Source: Butyricimonas virosa (GTDB lineage: Bacteria; Bacteroidota; Bacteroidia; Bacteroidales; Marinifilaceae). From it: DNA of 64,000 nucleotides. Positions 43,513-52,483 of this stretch are shown here, piece by piece (the stretch's first letter is position 1; each line of letters begins with the position of its first letter). Both the position numbers and the translations under genes were made by a program. The stretch is from NCBI RefSeq assembly GCF_025148635.1, contig NZ_CP102269.1, forward strand, positions 2,480,001 through 2,544,000. Direction: 5' to 3'. Below the pieces are notes generated by a model. It saw only the letters and a list, made by a program, of their open reading frames with translations. It made no database searches and was not told the origin of the DNA.

Positions 43513-44373
43513 TCAATTTTCTACGAGTTCATACTTGTAATAAGGGAGTGGTTCATTCAGATAGTGAAGCACTTTTTCCTGGTTCATGCCGTCAAGGGGA
43601 TTATGAGTGTAGCCGAAGGTAGCTTTAATTCCCATGTTGATAAAGTGTACGGCTCGGTCGAGGGCTTCAGGGAGGCTGTCCCCGTTGAGCATACACCCGG
43701 TGATTACGCTGGCAAAAGCGTCGCCCGTGCCGGGATATGAGGCCGGGATGTAGTCACATAATACTCGCCAGGTCCGGTGATCCAAGCGGTTATAAGCGAG
43801 GGTGGCCACGTTTTTGGCGTTACTCCCGGGAGCGGAGGTGATAATCACGTGTTCCGGACCGAGTTCGCTCAACTGTTTGCACCATTGTATTGCGGTTTTC
43901 ACGGAGATCTCTTGTTGCGGGTTGTACCCGAGCAGAAAGGCTGCTTCCGTCAAGTTCGGGGTGATCACCTTGGCTTGGGAACAGAGTTTCCGCATTCCTT
44001 CCACCATGTCGGGTGTCATGCTGGAATATAATTCCCCGTGGTCTCCCAGTACGGGATCGACGAGAATGAAATTTTGGTCATTCTTGAAATGTGCGAAGAA
44101 ATCACTAACGATGCTCATCTGTTTCACGGAGGCCAAGTAGCCCGTGTAAATGGCGTCAAATTGGAGTTGTAACTCTTTCCAGTGAGAGATGAAACTTTCC
44201 ATGTAATCGGTCAGATCCAGCGAGCGGAAATCCTTGTATTCGCTATGGGCGGATAGTATGGCAGTGGGAAGGGGGCAAACCTGGAATCCCATGTGTGTAA
44301 GTATGGGGATGGCCACGGTTAATGAAGCTCTTCCGTAGCCAGACAGGTCGTGAATGGCGGCAATTTTCTTCAT
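43513..44373 (-). CDS. Pyridoxamine/pyridoxal kinase (PfkB superfamily)
   Basis: A 286-residue ribokinase-fold enzyme that phosphorylates B6 vitamers for pyridoxal phosphate salvage. It starts I-A-A-I-H-D-L-S-G-Y-G-R-A-S-L, typical of the PdxY-like pyridoxamine kinases of Bacteroidetes. It has D-P-V-L-G-D-H-G near 125-132, T-P-N-L-T-E-A near 157-163 and the catalytic Y-P-G-T-G-D-A-F-A-S. A TACCTTTG element (44404-44397) on the minus strand could be its -7 box. Confidence 0.9.
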   Translation of the reverse strand: MKKIAAIHDLSGYGRASLTVAIPILTHMGFQVCPLPTAILSAHSEYKDFRSLDLTDYMESFISHWKELQLQFDAIYTGYLASVKQMSIVSDFFAHFKNDQNFILVDPVLGDHGELYSSMTPDMVEGMRKLCSQAKVITPNLTEAAFLLGYNPQQEISVKTAIQWCKQLSELGPEHVIITSAPGSNAKNVATLAYNRLDHRTWRVLCDYIPASYPGTGDAFASVITGCMLNGDSLPEALDRAVHFINMGIKATFGYTHNPLDGMNQEKVLHYLNEPLPYYKYELVEN

Positions 44374-44411
44374 GATTAATCGTTTTCTTTATTCCCCAAA
44401 GGTAATAAAAT

Positions 44412-44480
44412 TTATTTCAGTGGAACATACGGCAAGATGAACCAAAAGGTGGAACCTTCATCTTCCTTCGAAGCAATCAT
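44412..44480 (-). pseudogene. Relic of a histidine kinase C-terminus
   Basis: The minus strand reads M-I-A-S-K-E-D-E-G-S-T-F-W-F-I-L-P-Y and then ends K-stop. This is the last strand of a HATPase_c domain (the usual G-S-T-F-W-F-T-L-P). Upstream in the same frame only about ten more codons are open before a stop, and no other kinase motif is seen. It is too short to function and is probably what remains of a deleted two-component gene. Confidence 0.62.
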
Positions 44481-44560
44481 GTTTTGAATATAAATAATCG
44501 TGGGTATGTTTTATGGGGGTGTGTCTTGTTAAATTGAGTTTTTTTGAAGGGTTTGTATTA

Positions 44561-44625
44561 AAAATATAGGGGTGTATATTGAAAATAAACAATATTTTAT
44601 ATATTTGACCCCTGAAAATATAGGG
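44561..44625 (+). promoter_or_regulatory. Promoter region of glutamine synthetase with repeated operator-like words
   Basis: TATATTTG (44600-44607) is a good -7 element with a weak ATTG 18 nt upstream. AAAATATAGGG occurs at 44561-44571 and 44615-44625, bracketing the promoter 54 bp apart. AGGGGT (44568-44573) and ACCCCT (44608-44613) form an inverted pair around it. This looks like a two-site operator, plausibly for nitrogen control (inference). Confidence 0.5.
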
Positions 44626-44647
44626 CTTACTTTAAAAATACAAATTT

Positions 44648-46828
44648 ATGGCAAAATTTAGATTCTTAGCTTTACAAGAGATTGCCCGTCGTAAACCCGT
44701 GGAGTGCGGGGAACGTCCCAGGTGTTCTGTCGTGTTTGGAGAAAACGTGTTTTCAATGGATAAAATGCGTCACTATCTTTCCATCGAAGCCTATAAAAAG
44801 CTGGAAAAGGCAATGTCTGAAGGATTGGCTATCGATCGAGGGTTGGCTGATCAAGTGGCTGCCGCGATGAAGGCTTGGGCTGTTGAACGGGGAGTTACCC
44901 ACTACACGCATTGGTTTCATCCCTTGAATGGTGCCACGGCGGAGAAACATGATTCTTTTATTGATTTGTTGCCGGATGGTGACGTGATCGAATCATTTGA
45001 CGGGCGACTACTTGTCCAGCAAGAACCTGATGCATCCAGTTTCCCGAACGGGGGGATTCGCAACACGTTCGAGGCTCGCGGTTACACGGCCTGGGACCCG
45101 GCTTCCCCGGCTTTTATTAATAACCGCACGTTGTGTATTCCCACGGTATTCGTGGCCTACACGGGAGAAGCGCTTGATTTCAAGACTCCTATGCTAAAGT
45201 CATTGGCAATGATTGATCGGGCTGCAGTGGATATTTGCCAGTATTTCGATAAAGACGTGCAGCGAGTGATTGCCACGTTGGGATGGGAACAGGAATATTT
45301 TCTGGTGGATGAGGCTTTGTATAATGCCCGTCCCGATCTGAAATTGTGTGGTCGTACGCTCATGGGCCATTCTTCCGCGAAGGATCAACAACTGGAGGAT
45401 CAATATTTCGGTTCTATCCCGGCACGGGTTACGGCTTTCATGGAGGAGCTGGAATACGAGTGTCATTGTCTGGGAATTCCGATCAAAACCCGTCATAACG
45501 AGGTGGCCCCGAATCAATTCGAGTGTGCCCCGATTTTCGAAGAGGCGAATCTGGCCGTCGATCATAACCAGTTGTTGATGTCCACCATGAAAAAAGTGGC
45601 ACGTCGTCATAATTTCCGGGTGTTGTTGCACGAGAAACCTTACAAGGGGGTGAACGGTTCGGGTAAACACAATAACTGGTCGTTGTTGACGAACACGGGA
45701 GTGAACCTATTGTCTCCGGGTAAGAATCCGAAGTCGAATATGCAGTTCTTGATCTTTCTGGTATCGACAATTAAGGCCGTGTATGAACATGGTGATTTAC
45801 TGAAAGCATCGATCGTCTCTCAAGGAAACGAGGCCCGACTGGGAGGAGACGAGGCTCCTCCGGTAATCATGTCGGTGTTTTTGGGGAATTACTTGTCGGG
45901 AATGCTTGATGAGTTGGTGGAGAAGGTGAGCGATCGGAAGATGAGCCCGGACGAGAAGACCGAGTTGAAGTTGAACGTGGGTAAAATTCCGGAGATCATG
46001 CTGGATAACACGGACCGAAATCGTACGTCTCCTTTCGCGTTTACCGGAAATCGTTTTGAATTTCGTGCAGTGGGGTCGTCAGCCAATTGTGGAGGACCGA
46101 TGATTGCGTTAAATGCCGCTGTTGCCGAGCAGTTGATCGCTTTTAAAAAGGAAACGGATGCTTTAATCGAGAAAGGCGTTAAGAAAGATGAGGCAATTTT
46201 CCAGATATTGCGTAAATACATCATCGAGTCCAAACCCGTACGTTTCGAGGGGAACGGTTACAGCAAGGAATGGAGGGAAGAGGCTGCCCGTCGGGGATTG
46301 TCCACGGAGGTGGATTGTATCCCGGCTTTAAAGGCTTATTGCTCGGAGAAGGCCAAGCGATTGTTCGTGGACAACGGGATATTGAGTGAACGGGAGCTAG
46401 AAGCGCGTTTCGAGATCAAGAATGAAATTTATTTGAAGAAGTTGCAGATTGAATCCCGTGTTTTGGGGGATCTCGTGTTGAATCATATTATCCCGACGGC
46501 GATCACCTATCAGAACACGCTGTTGACGAATGTGACCGCTTTGAAGAATATCCTGCCGGACTACGAGTCCGTGGCCGACGTGCAAATCGAGGCTATCCGC
46601 ACGATTTCCTATCATATCCGGGAGATACAGACGATGGTGTCCGATATGACGGAAGCTCGCAAGCAGGCCAATGCGATTGCCGATGAAGTGGTGCGGGCCG
46701 AGGAATACACGGAAAAAGTCCGTCCTTATCTGGAGAAGATCCGTTATCACGTGGATAAGCTGGAATTGCTCGTGGACGACGAGATCTGGCCGTTGCCGAA
46801 ATACCGGGAACTGTTGTTCTCTCGGTAG
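44648..46828 (+). CDS. glnN: Glutamine synthetase type III
   Basis: GSIII condenses glutamate and ammonia with ATP to make glutamine and is a usual Bacteroidetes form. The 726-residue length fits type III rather than the 450-residue type I. Signature stretches are seen: H-W-F-H-P-L-N-G-A-T-A-E-K-H, G-G-I-R-N-T-F-E-A-R-G, W-E-Q-E-Y-F-L-V-D, N-G-S-G-K-H-N-N-W-S and R-N-R-T-S-P-F-A-F-T-G-N-R-F-E-F-R. It is monocistronic, and the convergent DUF6266-type gene ends 3 bp after it. No PII or ammonium transporter gene is adjacent. Confidence 0.97.
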   Translation: MAKFRFLALQEIARRKPVECGERPRCSVVFGENVFSMDKMRHYLSIEAYKKLEKAMSEGLAIDRGLADQVAAAMKAWAVERGVTHYTHWFHPLNGATAEKHDSFIDLLPDGDVIESFDGRLLVQQEPDASSFPNGGIRNTFEARGYTAWDPASPAFINNRTLCIPTVFVAYTGEALDFKTPMLKSLAMIDRAAVDICQYFDKDVQRVIATLGWEQEYFLVDEALYNARPDLKLCGRTLMGHSSAKDQQLEDQYFGSIPARVTAFMEELEYECHCLGIPIKTRHNEVAPNQFECAPIFEEANLAVDHNQLLMSTMKKVARRHNFRVLLHEKPYKGVNGSGKHNNWSLLTNTGVNLLSPGKNPKSNMQFLIFLVSTIKAVYEHGDLLKASIVSQGNEARLGGDEAPPVIMSVFLGNYLSGMLDELVEKVSDRKMSPDEKTELKLNVGKIPEIMLDNTDRNRTSPFAFTGNRFEFRAVGSSANCGGPMIALNAAVAEQLIAFKKETDALIEKGVKKDEAIFQILRKYIIESKPVRFEGNGYSKEWREEAARRGLSTEVDCIPALKAYCSEKAKRLFVDNGILSERELEARFEIKNEIYLKKLQIESRVLGDLVLNHIIPTAITYQNTLLTNVTALKNILPDYESVADVQIEAIRTISYHIREIQTMVSDMTEARKQANAIADEVVRAEEYTEKVRPYLEKIRYHVDKLELLVDDEIWPLPKYRELLFSR

Positions 46829-46831
46829 ATT

Positions 46832-47485
46832 TTATACTTGGGTGTACTCGCTGGGTGAAAATCGGGCGAGTTCGCTGTCTCCAAAAAATAAATAAAGATG
46901 TAGTGGTGTCCCTTCCGGTTGGTCCCCGGAGGGGATTTCTATAGTTACGCTTTCGTCGCCCCTGCGGGCGGGTATGTCACGAAGTAGACAGGGTGAACGT
47001 CGTAGCGTGTCGTAGAAATATCCCACGAACACTTGATCCGAGGCGCTTGCTTTCGGGCAATCGATACCGTTTTCCCAGTTCAAGGTGACCGTCCACCCGT
47101 TACGTTCTGAATTGGTGATGACGGGAGCTTCTAGGGTTCCCATGGAAAAACGGAAAGTTTTGAATGCCCATACTCCTTTGCCCGGGAGTAGGCATCCTCC
47201 ATTGGTTGAATGGAATAAAGAGTCGCTCTTGGAAAACCCTCTCTCTCGGGCTGCGATTCGCCATATTGGCAAGTCCCCGATAGCCCGTTTGTAAATTTTC
47301 CACATTTTGCGGGCTTCCGTGAATCGGTCCGTGGTTTGTTTCTCTCCCTCTGTTCTGGACTTTCTGGGGCCCCGGCTGGATTTGCATTTCCGGGCTTTCC
47401 CTCCGTACAAAAAATAAGTATACCCGTCGGCTTTAACCGGGCCGTTTGCAAGTAAGGCTAAAAATAGAGGAGAGGTTATGTCCAT
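46832..47485 (-). CDS. Putative DUF6266-like protein
   Basis: A 217-residue protein without signal peptide or membrane helix. The N-terminal Y-T-Y-F-L-Y-G-G-K-A-R-K-C-K-S-S-R-G-P-R-K basic stretch and the C-terminal V-T-L-N-W-E-N...S-D-Q-V-F-V-G-Y-F-Y-D...L-H-L-Y-L-F-F resemble the DUF6266 pattern (a phage-structural-like family common in Bacteroidetes), but more distantly than the neighbour 47754-48434. The family assignment is a visual judgement. It is transcribed away from that neighbour, across the repeat array at 47575-47634. Confidence 0.55.
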   Translation of the reverse strand: MDITSPLFLALLANGPVKADGYTYFLYGGKARKCKSSRGPRKSRTEGEKQTTDRFTEARKMWKIYKRAIGDLPIWRIAARERGFSKSDSLFHSTNGGCLLPGKGVWAFKTFRFSMGTLEAPVITNSERNGWTVTLNWENGIDCPKASASDQVFVGYFYDTLRRSPCLLRDIPARRGDESVTIEIPSGDQPEGTPLHLYLFFGDSELARFSPSEYTQV

Positions 47486-47574
47486 GTCAATACTGATTTA
47501 AAAATGAATAATTAATGAATACCGGTACAATAGTAGTAATAATATTTTGAATAAACAATATCTACACTTTATAA

Positions 47575-47634
47575 ACCTTATTATATATAAGGTTCATATA
47601 ATGTTTCTATAAGGTATCTATAAGGTTCATAAAG
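47575..47634. repeat. Four 11-bp tandem repeats with flanking hairpin
   Basis: Units TATAAGGTTCA (47586-47596), TATAATGTTTC (47597-47607), TATAAGGTATC (47608-47618) and TATAAGGTTCA (47619-47629) follow without gaps. The first also forms a hairpin with AACCTTAT (47574-47581) around a 5-nt loop. An 11-bp period puts each unit on the same DNA face, as in operator or iteron arrays. The array lies in the 268-bp gap between two divergent DUF6266-type genes. A relative is at 59386-59439. Confidence 0.75.
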
Positions 47635-47753
47635 ATATTAATTCGGTATTCCTCAAAAAACGAAGATGAATTTTCATTTCAAATTTTATGCTAATTAGCT
47701 TTATTTTTGAATTGATTGTCGTATATTGCGGGTCTTAATTAAATAAAAGGATT

Positions 47754-48434
47754 ATGGCGGAATTTGTAAACTCTATTGGTCAGGTGCGGGGAAAATTCGG
47801 AAACGTGGTTGCCTATGTGCGGGCTAACGGTAAGAATTATTGTAAGGGAGCGAGTATTTCTCGTAAACCTAGCACGGAGCCGCAAAAGCAACAAGCTGCG
47901 GCTTTTGCTGTCGTGGTGAGTAGAAGAGGATGGATGGCTCGGGCGATTCGATTGGGATTTCCGGGAAACCAATACCCGAAAGGCTTTAACGGGTTCACGA
48001 GTGCGAACGTGACAACGGCGGTGACGGTTGAAAAGGTTAATCCCATGAAACCGATAGTCCGCTATAAGAAAGCTATCCAGGAATACCGGGGGATTATTGA
48101 TTACTCGAAACTTCGCGTGGCGGCGGGTGCGCTTGTCAGCCCGGTAGTTGCTTGCGAGGTGGAGTCAGGGAACCGGAAGGTGCATTTCTCGCACCGAAGA
48201 ATGGCCGTGGAAGCTATAGATTGTTTCTTGGATGACGAGATTTATGGTGTACTTCTTCACGAATCGACACATTCCTGTAAAGTGATGCGATTAGGAATGC
48301 GTGGGGAGGATTGGAATGAGAGCATGGATTTCCCGGAAGAGGCAGAAATGGAGGGGCTGGTTGTTTATGTTTTTGCCCGTGCGGCAGATGGGAAGGACAC
48401 TTCTGACTCGGTGTGTTTAAAATGTAATGGGTAA
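47754..48434 (+). CDS. DUF6266 family protein
   Basis: A 226-residue protein whose start, V-N-S-I-G-Q-V-R-G-K-F-G-N-V-V-A-Y, and basic stretch I-S-R-K-P-S-T-E-P-Q-K-Q-Q fit the DUF6266 N-terminus (usually G-x-x-S-G-K-x-G-N-V-V). The C-terminal half is beta-rich. No signal peptide is present. The function of the family is unknown; members often occur in multi-copy, phage-like contexts. A KilA-N gene follows after 24 bp, probably in the same transcript. Confidence 0.75.
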   Translation: MAEFVNSIGQVRGKFGNVVAYVRANGKNYCKGASISRKPSTEPQKQQAAAFAVVVSRRGWMARAIRLGFPGNQYPKGFNGFTSANVTTAVTVEKVNPMKPIVRYKKAIQEYRGIIDYSKLRVAAGALVSPVVACEVESGNRKVHFSHRRMAVEAIDCFLDDEIYGVLLHESTHSCKVMRLGMRGEDWNESMDFPEEAEMEGLVVYVFARAADGKDTSDSVCLKCNG

Positions 48435-48458
48435 CTTGAAAATTGAAAAACTAGATAA

Positions 48459-49277
48459 ATGGTAAAGAAGGCGGTTATACAGGTTCGGGACACAATGATC
48501 CGGACATTACAGGAAAATGGAATAGACTACATCTGTATCACGGATATTGCTCGTCAGAAGAACCCAGTTGAACCTAAAGATGTGGTGAAGAATTGGATGA
48601 GGGTAAAGAATACTTTGGAATATCTTGGTCTGTGGGAGAAATTGAATAATCTCAATTTTAAAGGGGTCGAATTCGACCCCCTTTTGAACGAGGCGGGAAA
48701 CAATGCTTTCACGATGAGTCCGTCTCGTTGGGTGGAAACAACGGGTGCTATTGGTATTATCACGAAAAATGGAGCGGGAGGAGGTACGTACGCCCAAAGG
48801 GATATTGCGTTTAAATTTGCCAGTTGGGTTTCCGTGGAATTTGAATTATACTTGATCAAGGAATTCCAGCGTCTGAAAGAACAGGAGCAAGCTCAACTCG
48901 GTTGGTCGGCCAAACGGGAACTTTCAAAAATCAACTATCATATCCACACGGATGCGATTAAGCAGAATTTGATCCCGGAAGAACTTTCTCCGACACGGGT
49001 TTCTCAAGTGTATGCCAATGAGGCTGACGTGTTGAATGTGGCCATGTTCGGGATGACAGCTTTCGAATGGCGGGAGGCGCATCCGGATTTGAAGGGTAAT
49101 ATTCGGGATTATGCCACGATCAATGAATTGATCTGCCTTTCGAACATGGAAAACTTGAATGCCGTTTTCATCCAGGAAGGTATGGATCAACAAGAGCGTT
49201 TGTTGAAATTGAACCGGATTGCCATCCAGCAAATGAGAGTGTTGGCGGATATGGATGGGCGGAAACTGATGAAATAA
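48459..49277 (+). CDS. KilA-N domain DNA-binding protein
   Basis: A 272-residue protein whose N-terminal 120 residues match KilA-N (I-C-I-T-D-I-A-R...V-K-N-W-M-R...T-L-E-Y-L-G-L-W-E...G-G-T-Y-A-Q-R-D-I-A-F-K-F-A-S-W-V-S-V-E-F). KilA-N is a phage- and virus-type DNA-binding domain found in antirepressor-like proteins. The C-terminal half (about 150-272) is helical and unassigned. Its position after a DUF6266 gene suggests a small mobile or phage-derived unit. It ends in a strong terminator. Confidence 0.88.
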   Translation: MVKKAVIQVRDTMIRTLQENGIDYICITDIARQKNPVEPKDVVKNWMRVKNTLEYLGLWEKLNNLNFKGVEFDPLLNEAGNNAFTMSPSRWVETTGAIGIITKNGAGGGTYAQRDIAFKFASWVSVEFELYLIKEFQRLKEQEQAQLGWSAKRELSKINYHIHTDAIKQNLIPEELSPTRVSQVYANEADVLNVAMFGMTAFEWREAHPDLKGNIRDYATINELICLSNMENLNAVFIQEGMDQQERLLKLNRIAIQQMRVLADMDGRKLMK

Positions 49278-49280
49278 AAG

Positions 49281-49308
49281 TAACGCCCGGAGATTTCTCC
49301 GGGCGTTA
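49281..49308 (+). terminator. Terminator after the KilA-N gene
   Basis: TAACGCCCGGAG (49281-49292) pairs with CTCCGGGCGTTA (49297-49308), a 12-bp GC-rich stem with a 4-nt loop, then TGCTTATTGTTT. As a symmetric stem it may also help end the convergent peptidase gene. Confidence 0.85.
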
Positions 49309-49329
49309 TGCTTATTGTTTGAATTTCTT

Positions 49330-50709
49330 TTAGAACATATAGTCCCACATCGGCAGCAAGATCGGTTTTTGATCTAATGCTTTCAATGCTTTTTCTCCCA
49401 AGTATTTTTTGTGAATAACTACCCGGAAGATGTATTCGTCAAACCATTTGTCGGTGAAGGTGAGGTAACCGTTGTGTCCGGCTTGTGGCCCCCAGCTGTT
49501 TTCGAATTCCCATTTCGTGGGTTTGCCGTTTGCGTCAACATCCACGGCAACCAATGACATGGCATGAGCGGAACCGCTTTGACGGGTCAGAATACGGGTT
49601 TTCTTGTCCATGGAGAAGTCTACACCCATCAATGAATTGTAGTCGTACATTTCCGGGTCAAGAATTCCGGTTTCCCGGTTGAAATATTTGCCCACGTCGC
49701 TGGAGGTATACATGGCCTCGTTGCCTTTGATGGAAGCAATGGCAGCTTCTTTGATGTCCTCGTTCGGCAGGTTCAGATATACCCAGTTGATCCCCTCGAC
49801 GGTGTTCCGGTAGTTCTGAATATCATATACTTTATAATATTCCCGGGTCGGGTCGTTCATGATCATGATGTAATTTTTCGGGCTGTAATCGGCTGGCGTG
49901 ATCTCCTTGTAGAATTGTTGGGGAGTGTAATTTGCCAGTTCCTTGATTTCCCCGTTTCTATCCTTGTATCTCCAAGTGAATGTGGTTGGTGGTTCGCCTA
50001 GGCAAAGAGCCAAGATTCGGTAAATGTCTTTCAGAATAGAAACTTTCTCTGCACGTAGTTCTTTGATCTTTTTGCCTTGAGCGGCCATTTCCCGGATGGT
50101 GTAGCCACCCTTGCGGAGACGCTCGTTGATCAATGATCCCATGGCACTCGTGTTGTTCGAGTGAGCGGTTTCCGGCATGACTTCCTTGGGTACAACACCG
50201 TATTTTTCTCCCAGGTTATAATAGAGGTTCCATACACCACCATCACCCACGGGAGCTTGGAACATGAAAGTTACGTCCCGGTCATCCAGCGGCTTGTTGG
50301 CCGTGGCAATCATGTTTTCCAGGAAAAGATTAGATTTCTCGAACATATCCCAGAAGTAAAGGTAGTTGTGAGAGAAATCGAATCCCGTGAGGTTATATTT
50401 CTCGATAATACTCGGGCGTAACACGTTCATGGAGGTAAACATCCAGCAGCGTCCGGAACTTTGCTGATCCGTGATACCCTGTACTTTTACCCGATATTTG
50501 AAATAGTGGTCTATTTTTCCTTGAATTTCCCGGTTAAGAGCATTATCCCGGATATTCTTGTCATTGGTCAACACGTTCTGAATGGCTTTCGTGGAAGCGT
50601 CTTTCTGGAAGCTCCCCTTGATGTCATTCAGTTCTTTTTCACCGATCGTTTGAGCGCATAATGACGCTCCGATGAATAATAAAGAGCTTGTGAGTAGTGT
50701 GATTTTCAT
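49330..50709 (-). CDS. Secreted C1-family cysteine aminopeptidase (bleomycin hydrolase-like)
   Basis: A 459-residue papain-fold peptidase of the C1B (bleomycin hydrolase/PepC) family. The catalytic Cys is C88 in S-S-G-R-C-W-M-F; the His lies in G-S-A-H-A-M-S-L-V and the Asn in F-E-N-S-W-G, all present. A signal peptide ending S-L-C-A-Q distinguishes it from the cytosolic PepC of other bacteria, so it probably trims peptides in the periplasm. It starts 40 bp downstream of lpdA on the same strand. Confidence 0.93.
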   Translation of the reverse strand: MKITLLTSSLLFIGASLCAQTIGEKELNDIKGSFQKDASTKAIQNVLTNDKNIRDNALNREIQGKIDHYFKYRVKVQGITDQQSSGRCWMFTSMNVLRPSIIEKYNLTGFDFSHNYLYFWDMFEKSNLFLENMIATANKPLDDRDVTFMFQAPVGDGGVWNLYYNLGEKYGVVPKEVMPETAHSNNTSAMGSLINERLRKGGYTIREMAAQGKKIKELRAEKVSILKDIYRILALCLGEPPTTFTWRYKDRNGEIKELANYTPQQFYKEITPADYSPKNYIMIMNDPTREYYKVYDIQNYRNTVEGINWVYLNLPNEDIKEAAIASIKGNEAMYTSSDVGKYFNRETGILDPEMYDYNSLMGVDFSMDKKTRILTRQSGSAHAMSLVAVDVDANGKPTKWEFENSWGPQAGHNGYLTFTDKWFDEYIFRVVIHKKYLGEKALKALDQKPILLPMWDYMF

Positions 50710-50749
50710 TTTATATTCTCATTTTGAATTTTCAATTCTCCATTTCCAA

Positions 50750-52141
50750 TTAGATATGGATTACTTCATCGTAAGCGGCGGCGGCGGCTTCCATCACGGC
50801 CTCGCTCATTGTCGGGTGCGGGTGAACCGTTTTGATGATGTCATGAGCGGTCGCTTTTACTTTGCGGGCAAGTACCATCTCGGCGATCATTTCGGTCACG
50901 TTCATTCCTACCATGTGAGCTCCCAGCAGGGTGTTGTCGGCAGCATTGAAGATTAATTTGATGAATCCTTCGTTTGCCCCGGCTGCACTCGCTTTACCTG
51001 ATGCCGTGAATGGGAATTTACCGATCTTGATTTCATAACCGGCTTCCAGTGCTTTTGCCTCGTTCAAACCGACAGATGCTACTTCCGGTGTCGTGTAGGT
51101 ACATCCGGGGATGTTCGTGTAGTCGATCGGTTCAGTGTGTACGCCAGCGATGTGTTCCACGCAGCAGATAGCCTCGGCAGATGCCACGTGAGCCAGAGCC
51201 GGACCGTGAACGATGTCACCGATAGCGTAAACGCCTTCCACGTTCGTGCGGTAGTAGTCGTCTACTTTCACACGACCTCTTTCCATTTCAATATTCAATT
51301 CTTCCAGACCGATGTTTTCCACGTTCGGGGCGATACCCACGGCAGACAACACGATCTCAGCCTCGTGTACTTCGATCTCGCCTTTCTTGTTTTTGATGTT
51401 CACTTTCAATAGGCCTTCTCCGCTTTCCACGCTTTCCACGGAAGATTTCACCATCACGTCGATACCGGCTTTTTTGAAAGAGCGACCCACTTGTTTAGAT
51501 ACTTCCTCGTCTTCAAGCGGCAGGATAGTCGGCATGAATTCAACCAACAATACTTTGGTACCCATTGCATTGTAGAAGTATGCCAATTCGGAACCGATTG
51601 CCCCGGAGCCTACCACGATCATGGATTCCGGCTTGTGGTCAAGAGTTAAGGCCTGACGGTAACCGATAATCCGTTTTCCATCCTGAGGGATATTCGGTAG
51701 TTGACGGGAACGTGCGCCCGTGGCTAAAACGATATGTTGAGCCTCGAAAATGGTCTTTTCTCCGGCAGCATTTGTTACCTCTACTGTTTTGTCTGCAGTC
51801 AATTTTCCATGACCTTCGATCACGGTGATGTTATTCTTTTTGAATAAGTATTGGATTCCTTTGCTCATCTTGTCGGCAACTCCCCGGCTGCGGGCGATGA
51901 TGGCATCGAAATCGGGAGTGGCATTCTCGATTTTTACCCCGTAATCTGCGGCGTGATGTGCATATTCCAGCACCTGAGCCGATTTGAGCAAAGATTTCGT
52001 GGGAATACATCCCCAGTTCAAGCAAATTCCACCCAGTTCGGCACGTTCTACGACGGCCACGGTCATTCCTAATTGAGACGCACGAATGGCGGCCACGTAT
52101 CCTCCGGGACCACTACCAATTACGATTAAGTCGTATTTCAT
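50750..52141 (-). CDS. lpdA: Dihydrolipoyl dehydrogenase
   Basis: LpdA reoxidises dihydrolipoamide with NAD+ for 2-oxoacid dehydrogenase or glycine cleavage complexes. The 463-residue flavoprotein has the FAD-binding G-S-G-P-G-G-Y-V-A-A, the redox disulfide in G-G-I-C-L-N-W-G-C-I-P-T-K-S, a second Rossmann V-G-S-G-A-I-G-S-E and the C-terminal catalytic H-x-H-P-T. No E1 or E2 genes are in the window. It is transcribed away from the Etf operon. TAATTTTG (52200-52193, minus strand) is a possible -7 box with no good -33. Confidence 0.96.
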   Translation of the reverse strand: MKYDLIVIGSGPGGYVAAIRASQLGMTVAVVERAELGGICLNWGCIPTKSLLKSAQVLEYAHHAADYGVKIENATPDFDAIIARSRGVADKMSKGIQYLFKKNNITVIEGHGKLTADKTVEVTNAAGEKTIFEAQHIVLATGARSRQLPNIPQDGKRIIGYRQALTLDHKPESMIVVGSGAIGSELAYFYNAMGTKVLLVEFMPTILPLEDEEVSKQVGRSFKKAGIDVMVKSSVESVESGEGLLKVNIKNKKGEIEVHEAEIVLSAVGIAPNVENIGLEELNIEMERGRVKVDDYYRTNVEGVYAIGDIVHGPALAHVASAEAICCVEHIAGVHTEPIDYTNIPGCTYTTPEVASVGLNEAKALEAGYEIKIGKFPFTASGKASAAGANEGFIKLIFNAADNTLLGAHMVGMNVTEMIAEMVLARKVKATAHDIIKTVHPHPTMSEAVMEAAAAAYDEVIHI

Positions 52142-52324
52142 TTCTTATATTTTTAATAATGTGAATAATTTTAGTGTTGAATCATCGGGACACAAAATTA
52201 GGGGATTTGTTTAGAATAGAAAATAAAATTACTTCAAAAGTCGGTTCTATTGCAAATGTCTGTGTGTTATATATTTTATTTCAGAGGTTTATATGGTCAT
52301 TTTGGTAAGAGTTGATGTTAATAT

Positions 52325-52355
52325 TTTGGTTTTATAAGTTGAAATAGTATCTTTA
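52325..52355 (+). promoter_or_regulatory. Promoter of the etfB-etfA-acd operon
   Basis: TTTG (52325-52328), 19-nt spacer, TATCTTTA (52348-52355), matching TTTG-N19-TAnnTTTG but for the last base. It lies about 130 bp before etfB. The rest of the 330-bp divergent gap between lpdA and etfB shows no reading frame or clear hairpin. Confidence 0.62.
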
Positions 52356-52483
52356 CACGCTTAAAATTTTATTAGTGTTGAAAATATTTGGTATATGGAG
52401 TATTCCGTGGCGTGAATTCATGTCTCTGGTTGTAGATCAAAGGAATATTTCATGTCACTTGGAACATAAAATTGGATATTAAT

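Noticed and set aside
47586..47629. Plasmid replication origin iterons
   Set aside because: No Rep gene and the surroundings are chromosomal; the array was kept as a possible operator instead.
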